Both the position numbers and the translations under genes were made by a program. Below, one piece after another: positions 59,747-64,000 of a stretch of DNA of 64,000 nucleotides; the stretch's first letter is position 1, and each line of letters starts with the position of its first letter. Source of the stretch: an uncultured Phascolarctobacterium sp. (GTDB taxonomy: Bacteria; Bacillota; Negativicutes; Acidaminococcales; Acidaminococcaceae); contig UQLS01000006.1 of assembly GCA_900541915.1 (NCBI GenBank), positions 1 to 64,000 of the forward strand, given 5' to 3'. The notes below the pieces were generated by a model. It was not told the DNA's origin and did no database searches. It saw nothing but the letters and a program-made list of their open reading frames with translations.

Positions 59747-60712
59747 TCACCTGTCAAAAATTTCATCCGGAGTAATTACCGGTATCTGCGATACATGTTT
59801 CGGCTTTTTTTGATTTTCAGTATTTTCGTAGCCTTTCCGCCAGTCGCCATTGTCTAATACAGTCTGCAACCACTTCCATGTGCTTTTATGCCGTACTTTT
59901 TTCAGTTTTGCATATTTTACGGCTCCGATAAAAGCTTTCGCTCCAAATTCCTTAACCAAGGTATAAACCATATACCGTTCTTCCGTACTGAAAAAAGGGT
60001 GAATGGCAGAAATGTAAAAATTCACACAACGATTGACGCTGCCAGCGGGTCCGTCCGTTGTACTTCCTTTTTCTTCATCACCAGGTCCTCCAGCAGTCAA
60101 GGAAAGGTCATCGTAGCTGCAAGCGTGTCCTACAGCCTTACTTCCTGGTAATATATCAGTCGTAAACGCAAAATCTGTATTATATATATTATTTATATAT
60201 ATATAATTATTATTTTGTTTATATATATCTAAATCTAAAGTAGTTACTACATACCCGGAATTAGTCCCAAATACGGGAGTATTTCCAGTACTATTTTCTG
60301 AATTAGTCCCAAATACGGTACTAATATCAATCTTGTTCGTCAGATTATTCCCAAATACGGTACTATTTATAATGCTATTTTCTGAATTAGTCCCAAATAC
60401 AGGAGTATTTCCTTCAGCCTTTTTGCCATCCGAATACAATAGAAATAATCTGTAGTGAGCTGGCCGCCCACGATAACCACGCTCGTAATCTATCAATTTG
60501 TGTTCGACCAGCTCTTTGCGGCAGATTGATAATTCATTTTTCCCAAGCCCTGTTATGGCTATCAAACAATCAGACGGCACCGTAAAATGCTCTTGCCAGC
60601 CACTCATATTTGCATAGTTCATAATTGCAAAATACAGCAACATAGCTTTAGGAGAAATGATGTTCAGTTGCCGCCAACGCCAAAAGCCATTGAGTTGGGA
60701 GATATAGTTCAT
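59747..60712 (-). CDS. Replication initiator, O-like, carrying the iterons
   Basis: A 321-residue protein. The N-terminal 100 residues contain a winged helix (SDCLIAITGLGKNELSICRK, LVEHKLIDYERG), as in phage O and DnaD-type initiators. The middle holds four 14-residue repeats starting [ST][TP]VFG, encoded by the iterons. The C-terminal part (FYISAIHPFFSTEE, STWKWLQTVLDNGDW) resembles a DnaD-like helicase-recruiting domain. It should bind the repeats in its own gene, as lambda O does, and load the helicase. Confidence 0.8.
   Translation of the reverse strand: MNYISQLNGFWRWRQLNIISPKAMLLYFAIMNYANMSGWQEHFTVPSDCLIAITGLGKNELSICRKELVEHKLIDYERGYRGRPAHYRLFLLYSDGKKAEGNTPVFGTNSENSIINSTVFGNNLTNKIDISTVFGTNSENSTGNTPVFGTNSGYVVTTLDLDIYKQNNNYIYINNIYNTDFAFTTDILPGSKAVGHACSYDDLSLTAGGPGDEEKGSTTDGPAGSVNRCVNFYISAIHPFFSTEERYMVYTLVKEFGAKAFIGAVKYAKLKKVRHKSTWKWLQTVLDNGDWRKGYENTENQKKPKHVSQIPVITPDEIFDR
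60175..60235. other. A/T-rich unwinding element of the probable origin
   Basis: About 60 bp almost without G or C (tatatatatt-type runs) lies just after the iteron block in the initiator gene, as in lambda-type origins. Strand opening there is inferred. Confidence 0.65.
60258..60410. repeat. Four iterons with a 42-bp period
   Basis: The 10-mer TCCCAAATAC starts at 60265, 60307, 60349 and 60391, exactly 42 bp apart (four helical turns, fourteen codons). Flanking bases are also shared (gaattag before, ggtacta or ggagta after). With the A/T-rich stretch at 60175-60235 and the initiator gene, this is probably the phage replication origin. Confidence 0.85.
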
Positions 60713-60714
60713 GA

Positions 60715-61713
60715 TTATTTATCTATCGCATCATCTTTGAACATATCATCCGATAAAGGAAGATTCTCGGCATCAACAAATGCTTCTGACGCTTCATCAG
60801 CACTTGCTTCTTGTACTTGCGGGTTATCTGATTCAACTTCACTTTGAGCAGCCTTACGGCTATTCAACAGTTCACTAATAGCTTTATGCGCTAATTCATA
60901 TGACGGAGTATCAAGCATTTTTCCTAACATTTCATCGTCTAATAACTCAATGTCGGTAAATCCAGTTCTTCTTCTAACAAAGCAATGGCCATCTTCTGTC
61001 AGCCTTACAAATTTATTTTCTGTTATGTCTGCACCGCTTTCAGCCCATTCTTTGATTTGTTGTCCAACATCTGGTGTTAAGCGGTCTATAAAATCATTAA
61101 ATAAACCTGTACGGTCTTTGGATGCTATAGCAAGATGTTTTTCAACAGAAATATCAAACACAATAGTAAACTCATATTCAACACCTTCACGCTGAATAGG
61201 AGCTAAGCCTACTTTTACAGGCGTCTTTTTACCGGTGCCATCATCCTGCATTTCGTACGCAGTCTTACTTCTCATGCAAGTAATAATATGCATCTTGCTG
61301 TGTAAAATAGTGTCAACAAGCCTATTATGTTCTGGAGTAACATCACGCCATGCAGTAAAACTATTTTTACTTCTGCTGGCAGCAGCTTTCTTATCAACCA
61401 TTTCCAAGATACCGCCTTGTCCGGACCATGCATGTGAAAAACTATCTATAATCAGTACATCGTACCCAAGACTTTCGGCCTCCTGTATGGCTTCGATATA
61501 TTTTTTAGGATTAAACGGCGGATTAACTGGACAAACATCATACTTGTACAAATGAGAGTACATCTCCCCGCTACCATTTTCTGTATCAATCATGGCAACT
61601 TTATTGCCTAATCCTTTTGCCAACAGCAGAGAAGAATATGTTTTGCCGCTGCCGGAAACACCACATAAAGCAATTTTCAAATAGGCTTTTCGCCTTTCAG
61701 CTCTTCTAAACAT
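60715..61713 (-). CDS. Sak4-like recombination ATPase
   Basis: A 332-residue RecA-fold ATPase of phage recombination modules. Walker A is CGVSGSGKTYSS (17-28); Walker B is DVLIIDSFSHAW. The C-terminal part is acidic and may bind SSB. Sak4-type proteins promote single-strand annealing in phages. It lies between Gam-region genes and the initiator. Family naming as AAA_24/Sak4 is by motif pattern. Confidence 0.83.
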   Translation of the reverse strand: MFRRAERRKAYLKIALCGVSGSGKTYSSLLLAKGLGNKVAMIDTENGSGEMYSHLYKYDVCPVNPPFNPKKYIEAIQEAESLGYDVLIIDSFSHAWSGQGGILEMVDKKAAASRSKNSFTAWRDVTPEHNRLVDTILHSKMHIITCMRSKTAYEMQDDGTGKKTPVKVGLAPIQREGVEYEFTIVFDISVEKHLAIASKDRTGLFNDFIDRLTPDVGQQIKEWAESGADITENKFVRLTEDGHCFVRRRTGFTDIELLDDEMLGKMLDTPSYELAHKAISELLNSRKAAQSEVESDNPQVQEASADEASEAFVDAENLPLSDDMFKDDAIDK

Positions 61714-61724
61714 AAATAAACCTC

Positions 61725-61937
61725 CTAAGCTCGTTCCAGCTTTTCTTCAAGTACATCCTTGATAAAATCTATAGCTGACATATCATCTAAGCAGCTCTTG
61801 CAGACGTTTTTAAAAGGTGAGGTATATACTTCATCGCCCTTTTTTATTTCCGCACCGCAGCAGTCACACCACGCTTTGACAGGGCGCATATCTTCCGGCG
61901 GTGTTAAATAATCGTTTTCAGCTCTTTTGTAGCTCAT
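61725..61937 (-). CDS. Small zinc-finger protein
   Basis: A 70-residue protein with CDCCGAEI near residue 24 and a VCKSC pair near residue 46, forming a treble-clef-like zinc finger. An AAGGAG site lies 10 bases before the ATG at 61937. It is encoded between the Gam-like and Sak4-like genes. The function is unknown. Confidence 0.65.
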   Translation of the reverse strand: MSYKRAENDYLTPPEDMRPVKAWCDCCGAEIKKGDEVYTSPFKNVCKSCLDDMSAIDFIKDVLEEKLERA

Positions 61938-61938
61938 A

Positions 61939-62499
61939 TCATAATTTCTCCTTAATCTTGACTGTGAAAGTATCATCACGTTCATTCACAGTAACACCAC
62001 GAACAATTTCACCATCTGCTGTTACCAAGCGACTGTTATCAATTTGGCAGGTCTTTTTCATCTCTCCCCAATCGACGGTCTCCTTAATTTTTACAAATTC
62101 CGGCACGGATTCTTTTGCAAAGGCCAAAAGCTCTTCATCATTTTTGACAAATTCCGGTGATTGTTTCTTAAAGCTCAAGCTGCCGGATGGTAAAGTAACA
62201 GTTTTCTTTTTGCTACCCTGTAATTGCTCCATAGCAAAAGGCTTTAGAAGTTCTGTAAAATACTCAATACTTCCATTTTCTTCGCTATTAACTTTTGCAA
62301 GGTATTCATCCAGTTTTGCCTTTTCAGATTCAACGAACGCTAAAGCATCAGCTTTATGTTTTTGGTGCCATGCAATACGTTTTAGACACCATTCGGCAGA
62401 ACTGATATCCCTTACAGTAAATTTTTCTTTTTCAGCCATTTCAGCTGGTTGGGAATAATCCATATATTCCTCATCAAAACTTTTTGCAGTGTTATCCAT
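61939..62499 (-). CDS. gam: Gam-family host nuclease inhibitor
   Basis: A 186-residue protein of the Mu Gam family. The helical N-terminus (SAEWCLKRIAWHQKHKADAL) and the later segments KKTVTLPSGSLSFKKQSPEF and PEFVKIKETVDWGEMKK are typical. Gam binds DNA ends and stops RecBCD-type nucleases from degrading phage DNA. Its start overlaps the previous gene by 8 bases. Confidence 0.88.
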   Translation of the reverse strand: MDNTAKSFDEEYMDYSQPAEMAEKEKFTVRDISSAEWCLKRIAWHQKHKADALAFVESEKAKLDEYLAKVNSEENGSIEYFTELLKPFAMEQLQGSKKKTVTLPSGSLSFKKQSPEFVKNDEELLAFAKESVPEFVKIKETVDWGEMKKTCQIDNSRLVTADGEIVRGVTVNERDDTFTVKIKEKL

Positions 62500-62662
62500 T
62501 TTCTCGCTCCTTAAAAATTCTCAATAAATCATTTAGTTCAATCTCAATTTTTGCAGCCTTTTCTTCTGTCATATCATCAGAGGATAAATAACGCAGCTTA
62601 TCAAGCCGAAGCTCCATAATCTCCTTTAAATCTTGTAAAGTATATCTTTGAGTGTTAACCAT
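62492..62662 (-). CDS. 56-residue early protein
   Basis: A short helical, charged protein (NTQRYTLQDLKEIMELRLDK). I start it at the ATG at 62662, which has GGTGG 5 bases upstream and overlaps the stop of the zinc ribbon gene. A longer start at 62707 is open too. There is no family that I recognise. Confidence 0.5.
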   Translation of the reverse strand: MVNTQRYTLQDLKEIMELRLDKLRYLSSDDMTEEKAAKIEIELNDLLRIFKERENG

Positions 62663-62786
62663 TTTTGCCACCATTAAAATACTTTCGCTCACACCGTGGG
62701 CATACATACCGCCGTTTATTCTTTACGCGCTTTGATACAATCCATCGCAGTCCACAAACACGGCAAACTTTATGGTAGGTTTTCAT
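62655..62786 (-). CDS. 43-residue zinc ribbon
   Basis: A small basic protein with CRVCG near residue 8 and CPRCE near residue 29, a classical two-knuckle zinc ribbon with a basic loop between them (SKRVKNKRR). The ATG overlaps the upstream TGA (ATGA), and its stop overlaps the next start, so expression is coupled. Likely a nucleic-acid binder. Confidence 0.65.
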   Translation of the reverse strand: MKTYHKVCRVCGLRWIVSKRVKNKRRYVCPRCERKYFNGGKNG

Positions 62787-62989
62787 TTAGCGGCACCACA
62801 ATACAGCTTTTTATCAGCATAGCTTTTAGGTGTTATGCCGGCACGCGGTATCAGATATCCTTTTCCTCGGAGTTCATCATTGAGCTGTTTAATAATTGCA
62901 TAGGCTCGGCTGCGGCCCACAAAACAAATCCTCATAATATCGTTGACGTTATAGTAAGAAGCGGATGCACTTTCTACTTCATTAGTCAC
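62783..62989 (-). CDS. Excisionase-like HTH protein
   Basis: A 68-residue protein with a single HTH (YYNVNDIMRICFVGRSRAYA, then IIKQLNDELRGKGYLIPRAG). It resembles excisionases and small early phage regulators. The GTG at 62989 has GGGGAGGTG 6 bases upstream and is preferred to longer frames that lack a site. The direct role is unknown. Confidence 0.65.
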   Translation of the reverse strand: MTNEVESASASYYNVNDIMRICFVGRSRAYAIIKQLNDELRGKGYLIPRAGITPKSYADKKLYCGAAK

Positions 62990-63032
62990 TTGAAGCACCT
63001 CCCCTTGATGTGATATAATATCTTTGGTTATA

Positions 63033-63053
63033 GAAAAGGGCCTCAACCTTTTC
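63033..63053 (-). terminator. Weak terminator-like hairpin after the HTH gene
   Basis: A 7-bp stem (gaaaagg / ccttttc) about 10 bases after the stop codon at 63063. It lacks a good T-run, so it may only slow transcription. Confidence 0.4.
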
Positions 63054-63062
63054 CCTGTACAA

Positions 63063-63557
63063 TTAACCAACCGAAGTCGTCAATGTTACCGCATTGGCGA
63101 TTTCTTTTTTTGTGAGCAAGTTAGGATTTAAGCTTACCCATAACTCAATATCTGATATAGCCTGCTTGACCTCGCGAATGTTCTTCAGAACGCTTGCGAG
63201 GTCTTTTTCTTCGCTGCAATCCACTCTGTCATCAGCTGCAACAGACAGGAGCTTACTTAATGCAGTATTCAGCTGCGTTACAGAAGCATACAAACCGCAG
63301 GCCGAACGTGCCAGGCTAACTTCCCTATATTCGGGAACGGCTAAAGCTTTACCGATAGGACATGCATTCATGCAGTACCAGTGCAGCAGCCTAAATTTCA
63401 GCAAACCGTATGCTTCGGCCAAACGCAGAAACATTATCGGATGTGCATTTTCCGGACATGAAATAATCTTGCTGACGGTCGTTCTATGCATAGCAGCCCT
63501 GTCGCTGACGCAAATTTGCGACATATGACTATCTGCCAGTATATCTTTCAACATCAT
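63063..63557 (-). CDS. XRE-like HTH transcriptional regulator
   Basis: A 164-residue protein with an N-terminal HTH (SQICVSDRAAMHRTTVSKII) and a helical C-terminal part. AAAGGAGG lies 5 bases before the ATG at 63557; a second Met codon follows directly. It could be an early regulator of the lytic genes. Cys residues near 81-88 are unexplained. The repressor of the prophage is probably beyond 64,000. Confidence 0.6.
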   Translation of the reverse strand: MMLKDILADSHMSQICVSDRAAMHRTTVSKIISCPENAHPIMFLRLAEAYGLLKFRLLHWYCMNACPIGKALAVPEYREVSLARSACGLYASVTQLNTALSKLLSVAADDRVDCSEEKDLASVLKNIREVKQAISDIELWVSLNPNLLTKKEIANAVTLTTSVG

Positions 63558-63603
63558 CTCCACCTCCTTTCGCTGATACAATAAACTCATGAGTTTAAAC
63601 TCA

Positions 63604-63909
63604 TTATTGCTTAGTGGTTACGGTGTAATATCTAACCTTAACCACGTCTCCTGGTTGTAACTGCCTGCCATCGGCAAAGAGTTCTGCATTGTCCTCACGA
63701 ATTCTCCATTGAAACTCTCCAAAGTGGTCAGTACGTTCTTCTTTGCCGAAATACTGGCCGGCAACATACCAAAGTGTATCGCCTTCTCTTACGACATATT
63801 CAGCAGTATTTTGCTGATAACTTTTACCAAAATATCCGGAGCAAAAAGCTGCAACGGCAATAACCAACGCCAGTTTAATCATCAGCTTCGCAGTTTTCAT
63901 TTTCATCAT
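63604..63909 (-). CDS. LysM-domain membrane protein
   Basis: A protein of about 100 residues: one N-terminal transmembrane or signal segment (LMIKLALVIAVAAFCSG), then one LysM domain (YVVREGDTLWYVAGQYFG). LysM binds peptidoglycan or chitin-type sugars. Such proteins are found in early regions of some Negativicutes prophages, and a role in the cell wall of the lysogen is possible. The exact start is unclear among three Met codons. Confidence 0.65.
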   Translation of the reverse strand: MMKMKTAKLMIKLALVIAVAAFCSGYFGKSYQQNTAEYVVREGDTLWYVAGQYFGKEERTDHFGEFQWRIREDNAELFADGRQLQPGDVVKVRYYTVTTKQ

Positions 63910-64000
63910 CCTCATCTAATGGTCCCCAAGTATTGGGATATTTTTCTAAAACTTCCGGAGGATATTCACATCCTCTGCCATTGCCAAGAATGTCTTCCCA
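63875..64000 (-). CDS. Partial gene, acidic C-terminus
   Basis: The 3' end of a gene that continues past the window. The 41 visible residues read WEDILGNGRGCEYPPEVL, then PNTWGPLDEDDENE, ending at TAA 63875. It overlaps the start of the LysM gene by 35 bases, so expression is coupled. The family is unknown. Confidence 0.6.
   Translation of the reverse strand, partial: WEDILGNGRGCEYPPEVLEKYPNTWGPLDEDDENENCEADD

Noticed and set aside
60258..60410. Possible CRISPR-like array
   Set aside because: Repeats with constant 42-bp spacing lie inside an initiator gene, spacer parts are related to each other, and there are no cas genes. It is an iteron array.

Overview
The window is low-GC DNA from a diderm Firmicute of the Negativicutes type, and gene content suggests an Acidaminococcaceae/Phascolarctobacterium-like gut anaerobe. 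The genus is inference. It rests on the rimP-nusA-ylxR-ylxQ-infB-rbfA-nrnA-truB-ribF-rpsO order, an oxygen-sensitive [FeFe] hydrogenase, and phage lysis genes that include spanin-like proteins, which are needed only where there is an outer membrane.

Bases 1-12,000 are chromosomal. They hold the translation/transcription operon on the minus strand with a clear promoter at about 9,014-9,042, rpsO with its own promoter and structured leader, yaaA, a small Cys-rich plus-strand gene, and a hydrogenase ending in two identical rubredoxin-like domains. Bases 12,200-12,815 are a junction: a structured small-RNA candidate, the C-terminal remnant of a tyrosine recombinase, and a 24-bp tRNA 3' end (tRNA-Asn-like) that probably marks one attachment end of a prophage.

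From about 12,790 to past 64,000 the DNA is a contractile-tailed (myovirus-type) prophage, almost all on the minus strand. In transcription order (right to left) it holds: LysM protein, HTH regulators and small zinc ribbons; Gam, a Sak4-like ATPase, an O-like replication protein whose gene carries four iterons with a 42-bp period (probable origin), a DnaI-N-like protein, SSB, RecU and an ArpU-type late regulator; a defence cluster at 48.5-56.9 kb (NACHT ATPase plus unknown partner, AbiC-like protein, DUF6979 plus PLD nuclease, DUF4209/HEPN-like protein); a ParB/PAPS-reductase module with a frameshifted Na+/solute symporter; terminase, portal, a MuF protein fused to a zincin metallopeptidase, and the head genes; sheath, tube, chaperone G/GT with a TTTTTTC frameshift site, tape measure and baseplate, interrupted by an FRG-domain gene and a membrane coiled-coil gene; the tail fibre; a tyrosine recombinase on the plus strand; holin, amidase, a 32-aa membrane protein and two spanin-like genes nested in different frames; and an AAA+ ATPase/subtilase pair at the prophage edge.

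The strongest find is a 488-bp invertible segment at the 3' end of the tail fibre gene. A second, silent C-terminal cassette lies head-on on the plus strand, and both cassettes begin inside an 18-bp inverted repeat (17/18 identical) that keeps the reading frame. The tyrosine recombinase next door is the obvious candidate invertase. Other strong points are the nested lysis genes, the iteron origin, the MuF metallopeptidase with possible immunity genes, and the many defence genes, several separated by near-identical terminator hairpins.
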